From positions 6,358,001 through 6,422,000 of the forward strand of contig NZ_CP023747.1 of NCBI RefSeq assembly GCF_008704995.1: 64,000 nt of DNA. Reading direction: 5' to 3'. Both the position numbers and the translations under genes were made by a program. Positions 51,614 through 59,441 of this stretch are shown one piece after another. The DNA comes from Streptomyces nodosus (lineage in GTDB: Bacteria; Actinomycetota; Actinomycetes; Streptomycetales; Streptomycetaceae). The notes beneath the pieces are model-generated. The model did not search any database. It was not told the DNA's origin and saw nothing but the letters and a program-made list of their open reading frames with translations. Each line of letters begins with the position of its first letter. Position 1 is the first letter of the stretch.

Positions 51614-52054
51614 ATGACCGAGGACGCCACGCAGAACGCACTGCTCGCACTGCTCCTGGAGGGCCACGGCGGGGTGCTGGTCACCCTCAAACGCGACGGC
51701 CGGCCCCAGCTGTCGAACGTCAGCCACGCCTATGACCCCGACCAGCGGATCATCCGGGTCTCGATCACGGACGACCGCGCCAAGACCCGCAATCTGCGCC
51801 GGGACCCGCGGGCCTCCTACCATGTGACCAGCGCCGACCGATGGGCCTATACGGTCGCGGAGGGCACGGCCGACCTCTCGCCCGTCGCGCAGGACCCCTA
51901 CGACGACACGGTCGAGGAACTCGTCCGCCTCTACCGCGACGTTCTCGGCGAGCACCCCGACTGGGACGAGTACCGCGCGGCGATGGTCCGCGACCGGCGC
52001 CTGGTGCTGCGCCTGCGGGTGGAGCGGGCGTACGGCATTCCCCGGGCCGTCTAG
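51614..52054 (+). CDS. PPOX-class F420-dependent oxidoreductase
   Basis: This 146-residue split-barrel protein has features of the F420-binding PPOX group: VTLKRDGRPQLSNVSHAYD, KTRNLRRDPRASYHV, and YTVAEGTADLSPVAQDPYDD. It likely reduces small molecules with the deazaflavin cofactor F420. It shares the TetR operator with the MFS pump, hinting at combined detoxification. Its TAG stop overlaps the CTAG target of the IS element inserted right after it, so the protein is intact. Confidence 0.92.
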   Translation: MTEDATQNALLALLLEGHGGVLVTLKRDGRPQLSNVSHAYDPDQRIIRVSITDDRAKTRNLRRDPRASYHVTSADRWAYTVAEGTADLSPVAQDPYDDTVEELVRLYRDVLGEHPDWDEYRAAMVRDRRLVLRLRVERAYGIPRAV

Positions 52055-53495
52055 TAGGGCTTGGTCAGCTTCACTCGTGAGTGGCGTGTCCGGTGGCGTC
52101 GGGGTGTCGTTGTGGGGGTGTGACACCTGGGGAGATGACCGAGGTCCGGGAGGACCTGGAGGCGTTCACGGCGGAGTTGTTCGACGGGTTCTTCCGCGCG
52201 GACCAGCGGCGCTGGGGGCAGGCGTATGTACGAGGGCTGCTGCTGGACGGGCGGCGCAAGTCGGTGGAACCGATGGCTGCCCGTCTCGGCGAGGACGGCA
52301 ACCGCCAGGCGCTGCGCACTTCATCACCTCCAGTCCGTGGAATGCGGCCCATGTGCGGGCCCGGCTGGCCTGGAGGATGTATGAAGCGATCGGTCCGGAG
52401 GCACTGATCGTCGACGACACCGGCTTCCTCAAGGACGGTAACGCCTCTGCATGCGTATCCCGGCAGTACACCGGCACCGCGGGCAAGGTCACCAACTGCC
52501 AGGTAGGCGTGTCGCTGCACCTGGCCAACGACCGTGCCTCGGCCGCGATCGACTGGCGGCTGTTCCTGCCCGCTTCCTGGGATCCCGCCTCGCCGGAGAC
52601 GGATGCGGCCAAGGTCGCCCGCCGTCAGCGTTGCGGCGTCCCCGCCGACGCCGGCCATGTGGAGAAGTGGCAGTTGGCCCTGGACATGATCGACGAGGCC
52701 CGCAGTTGGGGCGTGGACGTTCCGCTGGTCGTCGCGGACGCCGGATACGGCGACGCCACCGCCTTCCGCCTGGCCCTGGAAGAACGGAAACTGGCTTACG
52801 CCGTCGGCGTCTCCTCCCGGCTCACTGCTCACCCTGAACATGCGCAGCCGGTTACCCCGCCTTATCAGGGCATTGGCCGACCGCCGGTGGCGACGTATCC
52901 GGACAAGCCGATGACGGTGAAGGAACTGGTCATCGAGGCCGGCCGGCAGGCGGCCCGGCCGGTGTCCTGGCGCGAGGGTTCCCGGCCGGGAAAGGGGCGC
53001 AGTGGCTTCAAACGCATGTACTCGCGCTTCGTCGTCCTGCGCATCCGGCCCGCCGGACGCGAGATCCGCCAGGCCACCAAGGGCGCGGGGCTGCCCGAGC
53101 GATGGCTGCTGGCCGAATGGCCCGCCACCGAGCCGGAACCGGTGCAGTTCTGGCTGTCCAGTCTGCCCTCCGGCATGCCCCTGGCCTCGCTGGTCCGACT
53201 GGCCAAGCTCCGCTGGCGCATCGAGCACGACTACCGCGAGATGAAACAAGCCCTCGGACTGGCCCATTTCGAAGGCCGCACCTGGAACGGCTGGCACCAC
53301 CACGTCACCCTCGTCTCGGCTGCCCACGCCTTCTGCACCCTGCAACGGCTGGCACACGACCCAAAAGACGCGGCGCAGGACTGAGCCTTTACCAAGTAGT
53401 CCGCGAGATGCAGACACTCCTCGCCCTCTGGATCGGCACCTGCCCCACCTGTCACCGCGACATACCCACCCCGATACCAACCTGACCAAGCCCTA
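52055..53495 (+). mobile_element. IS701-type insertion sequence
   Basis: A 1441-bp element is bounded by inverted repeats TAGGGCTTGGTCAG (left) and its complement (right) and flanked by CTAG on both sides (52051-52054 and 53496-53499), fitting a 4-bp CTAG target duplication. It carries one transposase gene with a frameshift. It is inserted exactly at the stop codon of the PPOX gene. Confidence 0.9.
52135..53384 (+). pseudogene. IS701-family transposase, frameshifted
   Basis: The ATG at 52135 (GGGGAG upstream) opens MTEVREDLEAFTAELFDGFF. The frame breaks near 52315, where GNRQAL should continue into FITSSPWNAAHV; the rest (ALIVDDTGFLKDG, VVADAGYGD, RWRIEHDYREMKQ) lies in another frame to 53384. 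A single missing base explains it. The catalytic DDE-type residues remain in the second part. The element is probably immobile unless helped by another copy. Confidence 0.88.
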
Positions 53496-53499
53496 CTAG

Positions 53500-53695
53500 T
53501 GCTGTGACCGGAAAGGTTCACCGGCTCGCGACGCCCGGCACGCTCCCCCACGCTCGGCTGCGCTCGCGCGGGAGGTGCCCCCACCGCCGCGTTGTCGCAC
53601 CACCCGAGTACATCCAGTACGCGGGTAATGCTCCGCCTTGCGATGCACCGCACCGGACGCCGCGAGCTTTCCGGCAAACCTTCCCGGTCACAGCA
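53500..53695. mobile_element. MITE-like element flanked by CTAG
   Basis: A 196-bp segment without a gene begins TGCTGTGACCGGAAAGGTT and ends with an imperfect complement (53677-53695). It is flanked by CTAG at 53496-53499 and 53696-53699, sharing the first with the IS. It includes an internal hairpin around 53555-53585. The ends differ from those of the IS, so it is a separate non-autonomous element. Confidence 0.8.
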
Positions 53696-53738
53696 CTAGG
53701 CTGCGGCGCGCAAGTCCCGGCCCCGGGCGCCCCGGGAG

Positions 53739-54623
53739 CTAACCCCTGACGCCGTCGGCGGTGCGGGACTCGATCGCGCGCAGGACGGCGACCATGTCCT
53801 CGTCGCCGTACCCCAGCGTCACGGTCTCCTCGAAGAGGGCGTGGCAGACGTCGAGGAGCGGGGAGGCGATCCCCGTCTTACGGGCGGCCTCGGCGATCAG
53901 CCGGTTGTTCTTGAGCACGTCCTGGGCCGCCGCCTGCACCTCGAAGTCACGGGCGTGCAGCTTGGGCGCCTTCATCCGGGAGACTCCGCTGGCCATCGGC
54001 CCCGCGTCCAGGACGTCCAGGAAGAGGCGCCGGTCGAGACCGTGCTGTTCGGCGAAGTGGTATGCCTCCGAGAGCCCGGTGACCAGGGTGATCAGAAACA
54101 GATTGACCGAGAGCTTCATCAGCAGGGCGTTCGGCGCGGGGCCGCACAGAAACGTCTCGCGGCACAAGGGGGCGAGCAGCGGCCGTACGAGGTCCACCGC
54201 CGTGTCGTCCCCGGCGAGCATCGCCACCAGCTGCCCGTTCTCGGCCGGGACCCGGGAGCCGGACACTGGTGCCTCGACATACCGTCCGCCCGCCGCCCGG
54301 ACCTCGGCCGCCAGGCCGCGTGAGTGGTCGGGGGAGGTCGTCCCCATGTGCACGAGCACGCGTCCCGCGACCCGGGCCGTGAATGCGGGCGTCGCGCGCC
54401 CCAAGACGGAATCCGTCGCCACGTCGTCCGCCAGCATCAGGATCACCACGTCCGCCCGTGCGAACACCTCCGCCGGATCCGCCGCCACCTCGGCACCGGC
54501 CGAGCGCAGCGGCGCGGTGCGGGCCGCCGTGCGGTTCCAGACCACCAGAGGAGTGCCGGCGCGGGCCAGTCGCAGTGCCATGGGCTGCCCCATGACGCCG
54601 AGACCGATGAAGCCGACCTTCAT
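53739..54623 (-). CDS. NAD(P)-dependent beta-hydroxyacid dehydrogenase family protein
   Basis: This 294-residue protein has the N-terminal Rossmann motif GFIGLGVMGQPMALRLARAG, the substrate motif APVSGSRVPAENGQL and the catalytic Lys in NALLMKLSVNLFL. It belongs with 3-hydroxyisobutyrate and glyoxylate/succinic-semialdehyde reductases; NRTAART suggests NADP preference. The ATG at 54623 is used. It is divergent from a tetR gene with two operators between them and is probably its target. Confidence 0.9.
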   Translation of the reverse strand: MKVGFIGLGVMGQPMALRLARAGTPLVVWNRTAARTAPLRSAGAEVAADPAEVFARADVVILMLADDVATDSVLGRATPAFTARVAGRVLVHMGTTSPDHSRGLAAEVRAAGGRYVEAPVSGSRVPAENGQLVAMLAGDDTAVDLVRPLLAPLCRETFLCGPAPNALLMKLSVNLFLITLVTGLSEAYHFAEQHGLDRRLFLDVLDAGPMASGVSRMKAPKLHARDFEVQAAAQDVLKNNRLIAEAARKTGIASPLLDVCHALFEETVTLGYGDEDMVAVLRAIESRTADGVRG

Positions 54624-54668
54624 GAGGAACCGCCTTCCTGGTCGGGCCACCCTCGGCCGAGGGGGCAT

Positions 54669-54686
54669 TTATGACAGTGGTCATAA
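54669..54686. promoter_or_regulatory. TetR operator 1, TTATGAC-N4-GTCATAA
   Basis: A perfect 7-bp inverted repeat with a 4-nt spacer between the divergent dehydrogenase and tetR genes. A near copy lies 46 bp away. Confidence 0.85.
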
Positions 54687-54714
54687 TCCGCTGACAGGGG
54701 CATGGTAGCGGGCG

Positions 54715-54732
54715 TTATGACGCCGGTCATAG
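54715..54732. promoter_or_regulatory. TetR operator 2, TTATGAC-N4-GTCATAG
   Basis: A second copy of the same operator with one mismatch in the outer position. The two sites should let the repressor control both promoters. Confidence 0.85.
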
Positions 54733-54770
54733 GGTGGCGAGCGGGGTGACGGCGAGTCGGGAGGTCGGTG

Positions 54771-55367
54771 ATGGCGATGTCCGAGCGGGGACCACGTGAG
54801 CGGATGGTCTTCAGCGCGGCCCAGTTGATCCGGCGTGACGGCGTCACCGCGACCGGCATGCGGGAGGTCGCCGCACACGCGGGAGCCCCGCGCGGCTCCC
54901 TCCAGCACTACTTCCCCGGCGGCAAGGAACAGCTCGTCAACGAGGCGGTGGACTGGGCGGGCCGGTATGCGTCCCGGCGTGTCGCCCGTTTCCTCGCGGG
55001 GATGGACGAGCCGACGCCGGGCGGGCTGCTCGCCGCGATGGTGCGCCAGTGGACGGACGAGTACGAGTTGGCGGGGTTCGCCGGGGGCTGCCCGGTGGCC
55101 GCGGCGACCGTGGACTGCGTGGAGTCCACCGACTCCACCCGCACGGCCGCGGCGGCGGCCTTCGCACGCTGGACCCACCCGGTGACCGAGGCGCTGACCG
55201 ACATGGGTATCCCGGCGGCCCGCGCGGAACCGCTGGCGACGCTGATGATCAGCGCACTGGAGGGCGCACTACTGATCGCTCGCGCCGAACGCGATGTACG
55301 CGCCCTGACGGCCGTGGCGACAGAACTCGGCCCCCTGCTGGACGCGAACGTCGACCAGAGGCCGTAA
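54771..55367 (+). CDS. TetR-family repressor (LmrA/YxaF-like)
   Basis: This 198-residue protein has an HTH with REVAAHAGAPRGSLQHYFPGGKEQL and a C-terminal domain with GGCPVAAATVDCV, as in the LmrA/YxaF group. GGAGGT lies before an ATG at 54771; 54777 and GTG 54768 are close alternatives. It likely represses itself and the divergent dehydrogenase through the two operators. Confidence 0.88.
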   Translation: MAMSERGPRERMVFSAAQLIRRDGVTATGMREVAAHAGAPRGSLQHYFPGGKEQLVNEAVDWAGRYASRRVARFLAGMDEPTPGGLLAAMVRQWTDEYELAGFAGGCPVAAATVDCVESTDSTRTAAAAAFARWTHPVTEALTDMGIPAARAEPLATLMISALEGALLIARAERDVRALTAVATELGPLLDANVDQRP

Positions 55368-55452
55368 CCGCGTCGGGCGTGCACTGCGGCGGCAAGCCGC
55401 ACGTGAGGCTCATGAGATGAGCCCAAGGTGCCGTCTTTGACGGCCGGGCGGA

Positions 55453-56793
55453 TCAGGGTCCGAGCGCATCCGTGAGGTGATCGTCCAGATGGGCCACCCA
55501 GTCCTCGCGCCTCCACGGCCGCAGCTCCCGCCGGGCCTGCCGCAGGCGGAGCGCCGGCACCCGGCCACCCGTGCTGGACGCGGCGGCCACGCAGTCGTGC
55601 AGGAGCTCCGCTGCGGCCTGTGGTTCCCCGAGCCGGATCCGGGCGAGCGCCTGGTCCGTGGTGATGATCGCGCGCTGAACCCGCTCCCGCGGCGTGGTGA
55701 GCGCAGCAGCCGACCGAGCGAAGCGGTCGTGCGCGGCCCTCGGGTCGCCGACGTACAGCTCACACACGCCTTCGAAACCACGCAGGTGGCTGGGGGAGAA
55801 TGACATGGGCGCGGGATCGTCTGTGTGGTCGGAGTCCATGTCGTACCAGGCGAGCCCGAGCGCGGTCTGCGCCTGCCGGTCGTGGCCACAGCGCGCGGCC
55901 AACTCGGCCTGAAGCGCGTGCGCGCGGGCCCGCACCAGTACGCTCTCGCCGGTTTGCGCGGTCCGCACCGCCTGATCGACGAGACGCCGCGCGCCGTCCA
56001 GACCCTCGGTCGAGTACAGGGTGACGAGAGCATGGCTCAGCTGAACGCTGGCCTGCCGCCACGGCCTCAGCGTCGCGGCCTCCCGAGTGGCCTCGGCGTG
56101 CAGCGCGCGGGAGGCGGCGTCGTCACGTGTCTCAAAGGCGAGGCGCCCGGCAAGTGCCATCCCGGCAACCGCGATGTTCCGTAACCGCGCAGCAAGGGAC
56201 GGTGGGACGGCCCCGCCCAGCAGTTGCCGGGCGGCCTCGACCGCGGGCGCCAGGAGAAGTTGGAGGCGCACCAGCGGCAGCGAGCCGATCTCTGCGTTGA
56301 CGTCGGCGACGACGGAGGCGAGGCCGGTCGCGGTCTGGTCATCGGCCTGGGACGGGTCTGCGAGCGCGGCGGCGAGGCTTGCGTGGATACCAGGACTGAG
56401 GAGGGCGAGCACGCCACTGCCCGCGTCGGTGGTGGCGCGTAGGACCGTGGTCCGTAAGCCAGCGGTGCGGTGTTCGCTTTCGCCGAGGAGACCGAGTGCC
56501 TGGAGGTACTCGGCGAAGTCGGACCCTGCCCCGAGCGCGAGATCGCCGGCAGGGGTGCGGGCGTACATGTGGGCGAGGAGGAGCTGATAGCGCTCGTCAG
56601 GCATCGTCGGCTTTGCAGCCTCCGAACGGGCGACGGACCGCTGGATGCTGGCGACAGCGGGCAGGGAGGGCTGGTGCAGGGACTGTGTGATGCCGGTGAG
56701 GGCGCGGGCGAGGCCGGCGAGGGACAGACCACGCCGCTTGCGTAGCCTTTTGAGCGCGGCCGCTCCCGTGGCCCTGTCGTCCATGCCTCCCAT
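55453..56793 (-). CDS. XRE-HTH regulator with TPR-like C-terminus
   Basis: This 446-residue protein has an N-terminal helix-turn-helix (AALKRLRKRRGLSLAGLARAL) and a long helical domain of TPR type, with WRQASVQLSHALVTLYS and ALQAELAARCGHDRQAQTAL. Such regulators are common in Streptomyces and may sense peptides or signals. Start at the ATG 56793 or nine nt later at 56784. It follows the SLOG-like gene at 17 nt. Confidence 0.82.
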   Translation of the reverse strand: MGGMDDRATGAAALKRLRKRRGLSLAGLARALTGITQSLHQPSLPAVASIQRSVARSEAAKPTMPDERYQLLLAHMYARTPAGDLALGAGSDFAEYLQALGLLGESEHRTAGLRTTVLRATTDAGSGVLALLSPGIHASLAAALADPSQADDQTATGLASVVADVNAEIGSLPLVRLQLLLAPAVEAARQLLGGAVPPSLAARLRNIAVAGMALAGRLAFETRDDAASRALHAEATREAATLRPWRQASVQLSHALVTLYSTEGLDGARRLVDQAVRTAQTGESVLVRARAHALQAELAARCGHDRQAQTALGLAWYDMDSDHTDDPAPMSFSPSHLRGFEGVCELYVGDPRAAHDRFARSAAALTTPRERVQRAIITTDQALARIRLGEPQAAAELLHDCVAAASSTGGRVPALRLRQARRELRPWRREDWVAHLDDHLTDALGP

Positions 56794-56810
56794 GGTGCAG
56801 CAGCCGATGG

Positions 56811-57269
56811 TCAGATGGGGACGACAACATGAGGTTTGCCCTGTTCCAGGGTGTACTCGAGGGTCTGCCAGGTCCCGGAGCGAAGTCGACCGTGGCAGGG
56901 GAAGCCGATGGTCATGCTGGTGTGGTCGACCATCCAGCGGTTCCGGGCATGGTAGGAGGCTGCATTCAACTCGGGTGCTTTCAGTTCGACGATCTCGGTG
57001 ATGCGGTCGCGGGCGCGGGTGATCGCCTGCCGGGCCTCGGCGGGCTGCTGATCCACAGTCCCCGGAGCGACGATGGTGAGGCCGGAGTTGGTGTTGTCTG
57101 CGAGCCACAGCAGGCTGAGGCTGTCGATGCCTTTGGCGCCGCCGATGTAGAAGTGGGCAGAGGGCGCGAAGGGGCTGAGGAAGCGCGTGAAGAGGTCGGC
57201 ATATTCGGTCAGGGGCCTGTGCTCGGTGCTGCGGGTTCCGGTGATGGTCACTCGATAAATCAAGATCAT
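56811..57269 (-). CDS. SLOG/DprA-like Rossmann-fold protein
   Basis: This 152-residue protein starts IYRVTITGTRST and has FYIGGAKGIDSLSLLWLAD, the G-G-A-x-G-hD pattern of DprA/SLOG nucleotide-binding proteins. The end TLEYTLEQGKPHVVVPI also fits. SLOG proteins bind nucleotides or nucleic acid and often act in stress and defence signalling. It is 17 nt upstream of the XRE-TPR gene, so probably co-transcribed. Confidence 0.7.
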   Translation of the reverse strand: MILIYRVTITGTRSTEHRPLTEYADLFTRFLSPFAPSAHFYIGGAKGIDSLSLLWLADNTNSGLTIVAPGTVDQQPAEARQAITRARDRITEIVELKAPELNAASYHARNRWMVDHTSMTIGFPCHGRLRSGTWQTLEYTLEQGKPHVVVPI

Positions 57270-57328
57270 CTCCCGGTGTCATAGGTTGTCATATCCCCAG
57301 TCGGGAGCCGGGTTGAGATGGTCGACCC

Positions 57329-57592
57329 GTGGACATCGACAACCTGAGAGAACTGGGCGCCCGACTCGAGGCGCATGGCCTTGTGGTGGACATCTGCAAT
57401 ACCGATTTACGACTGCACGTCTCAAACCCTCTCAACAGTCGCCTCTCGGAGGAAAACACCGTTACGGAGGGGAGCTTCGTCACCTCATTCGACTACAGGA
57501 TCGGCGAGCGTGGACGTGAACAGGAATGCGCGGAGCGTATCGCGTGCATCCTCGCGGTTGGCGCCACGCCCCTACCGGAGGCTTCGGCATGA
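57329..57592 (+). CDS. small conserved-looking protein
   Basis: This 87-residue protein starts at a GTG (57329): MDIDNLRELGARLEAHGL, later LRLHVSNPLNSRLSE and FDYRIGERG. Its stop overlaps the next start (ATGA). No family recognised. It is the first of a coupled series that ends in the HemC gene. Confidence 0.7.
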   Translation: MDIDNLRELGARLEAHGLVVDICNTDLRLHVSNPLNSRLSEENTVTEGSFVTSFDYRIGERGREQECAERIACILAVGATPLPEASA

Positions 57593-57951
57593 CCGAAAGT
57601 GCGGCGCACGCAGGTGTGGCCACTGTCGCCGCAGGCAGATCTCTTGATCTTCTGCCGCTCCCCGACCTCGACGCAGGGCTCCTGACGGCGGAACAGGTCC
57701 GTGGTGGCTCCTGTGTGTGGTGCGGCACCCGTCTCACCGGGGAGACCGCGATCGACTTCGGCGCGCGATCCGGGACCCTTGTCGGGGTCGTTGCCCCCTG
57801 GTACCCCCGCGGCTGTCGGCCGTGTGTGCGCAAGGCCGCCGTCACCGCCCACAACGAACACCCGAGCACGTGCGAGCAGTGCGTAGACGACCCCACCCTC
57901 TGCGACACCCGCAGGGCCCTGCGCCGTCTCGCGCTGGAGGTTCGCCGGTGA
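57589..57951 (+). CDS. small cysteine-rich zinc-finger-like protein
   Basis: This 120-residue protein has CVWCGTRL and CRPC, then CEQC and a further Cys, so four Cys pairs might bind zinc. It starts at ATG 57589 overlapping the upstream stop and its stop overlaps the next GTG (GTGA). No enzyme motif. It may be a regulator or adaptor of the HemC-linked operon (inference). Confidence 0.75.
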   Translation: MTESAAHAGVATVAAGRSLDLLPLPDLDAGLLTAEQVRGGSCVWCGTRLTGETAIDFGARSGTLVGVVAPWYPRGCRPCVRKAAVTAHNEHPSTCEQCVDDPTLCDTRRALRRLALEVRR

Positions 57952-58133
57952 AGCTCTGCGGCGGCGCGCGGATGGCCCCCTGTGACGAGTGCAGGACGCA
58001 CGACCCCCAGTCTGCTTTCGCCGGGGCCACGGTCTTCCGTTGTCGCCGCGCGAATCGCGGAGCCACTGTAGGCCTCCGGTTAGCGATATCTATGCTGAAT
58101 TCAGGTACGAAGGGGTGTTATGAGTGCGACTGA
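57948..58133 (+). CDS. very small cysteine-containing ORF before hemC
   Basis: A GTG at 57948 coupled to the previous stop opens 61 codons: MKLCGGARMAPCDECRTHD near the start and CYEC at the end. It overlaps the HemC start by 14 nt. The first half looks protein-like; the second may simply be the hemC promoter region. Confidence 0.45.
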   Translation: MKLCGGARMAPCDECRTHDPQSAFAGATVFRCRRANRGATVGLRLAISMLNSGTKGCYECD

Positions 58134-59094
58134 CTTTCCCGCCCGTGGCCTGCGCATCGGTACGCGCAACTCGCCGCTGGCTCTCGCCCAGGTCGACCAG
58201 GTGTCGGGCCTGCTGCGCAAGATCGAGCCTGCCCTGGACATCGAGGTCGTGCCGGTCACCACCGAGGCGGACAAGTGGCAGGGCGACTTGGCTCAACTGG
58301 GCGGGAAGGGCCTGTTCGTCCGCGAAATCGACCAGATGTTGCAGCGCGGGCAGGTGGACATGGCTGTCCACTGCATCAAGGACGTGCCGGGCGACGTTCC
58401 CATGCCACGAGGCCTGATCTTCGCCGCGTATCTGCCTCGCGACGACGTGCGCGACGTGCTCCTCGTTCCTGAAGGTTCCGACATGCGGACACTGGCCGAC
58501 CTGCCGCCCGGAGCTTCCGTGGCCACCTCGGCCGTGCGACGTAAGGCTCAGATCAACCGCGTTCGCCCCGACCTCAATGTCGTGCGCGTCCGTGGTCTGG
58601 TGGGCTCGCGTATCGACAAACTCGACGGGCTCAGGCCCATGGATCACAAGCTCGACGCCATGGTCCTCGCGCATGCCGGACTCGAACGCCTCGACCTCAT
58701 GCACCGGGCGCGACAGGTGTTCGAGGTTGGTGAGATGCTGCCAGCCGTCGGCGCGGGCGCCCTTGGCCTCGAATGCCGCAAGGACGACGACGCCGTCGCC
58801 TATCTCCTCCAGCAGCTCAATCACGAACGCACCATGGTGGAGGTCACGGCCGAACGGGTACTGCTGCACGGCCTACGGGGGCACTGCAACAGCCCCATCG
58901 CGGGGCACTGCGTCACGGAGCCCGATGGGCAGCTCAGCCTGCGTGGGATGGTCTTCTCCCGTGACGGATCCAAGTTCGTTCACGCCCATTCCTGGGGCGA
59001 GTCCATGAACGATCCCGTCGTACTCGGCTCACGCGTCTGCGCCGAACTGTTGCGGCAGGGCGCCCGCGACATCATCGAGGGCATCCCACACTGA
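58120..59094 (+). CDS. divergent hydroxymethylbilane synthase (porphobilinogen deaminase)
   Basis: This 324-residue protein has HemC landmarks in altered form: RIGTRNSPLALAQ, VHCIKDVPGDVPM (usually SxKDVP), TSAVRRKAQINRVRPDL, and RGLVGSRIDKLDG. The cofactor-binding Cys region is LRGHCNSPIAGHC rather than GGCxxP. All main functional segments remain, so it may make hydroxymethylbilane from four porphobilinogen units. The divergence and setting suggest a second, specialised HemC. The ATG follows AAGGGG. Confidence 0.85.
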   Translation: MSATDFPARGLRIGTRNSPLALAQVDQVSGLLRKIEPALDIEVVPVTTEADKWQGDLAQLGGKGLFVREIDQMLQRGQVDMAVHCIKDVPGDVPMPRGLIFAAYLPRDDVRDVLLVPEGSDMRTLADLPPGASVATSAVRRKAQINRVRPDLNVVRVRGLVGSRIDKLDGLRPMDHKLDAMVLAHAGLERLDLMHRARQVFEVGEMLPAVGAGALGLECRKDDDAVAYLLQQLNHERTMVEVTAERVLLHGLRGHCNSPIAGHCVTEPDGQLSLRGMVFSRDGSKFVHAHSWGESMNDPVVLGSRVCAELLRQGARDIIEGIPH

Positions 59095-59173
59095 TCCGTG
59101 CGCGTCATCGGCCGGCCCCGATCGTCAGCACCTCCCTTGTGGCGGTGGGAGGGATCTTTCCGGGCGCAGCGTG

Positions 59174-59323
59174 TGGGAATCCCGGAGGTTGCGGGGGAGC
59201 AGGGTCCGCGGCGCCGGCACGGCGACCATGCCGGGGGGCATCCCCGCGGGTGCGGGGAGCAGCTGACCTTGTACTGCCAGGTCTGCGCCTGGGCGGGACC
59301 ATCCCCGCGCCCGCGGGGATGGC
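59174..59323. CRISPR. decayed type I-E-like CRISPR array (three repeat remnants)
   Basis: Two 29-nt repeat-like units at 59234-59262 and 59295-59323 share CATCCCCGCG and CGGGGA and are separated by exactly 32 nt, the I-E spacer length. A third, more worn unit at 59174-59202 ends GGGGGAGCAG, 31 nt before the first. No cas gene is in the window. The rest of the gap 59095-59441 has no gene I can support. Confidence 0.55.
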
Positions 59324-59441
59324 CCGGCAATGCTGGATGTCGGCCGTTTGTGCCCTGAGGGCTTCTCGACTTCGTGGGTGGGCCTCCGGTCGGTGGGGTC
59401 CGCGGTTGGCGGCCCGAAGTGGGCGCCCCGTCAGCGGGGGC

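Noticed and set aside
52077..53384. Reading the IS transposase as one intact gene
   Set aside because: The long frame has an unrelated N-terminus; the true N-terminus lies in another frame, so the gene is frameshifted.
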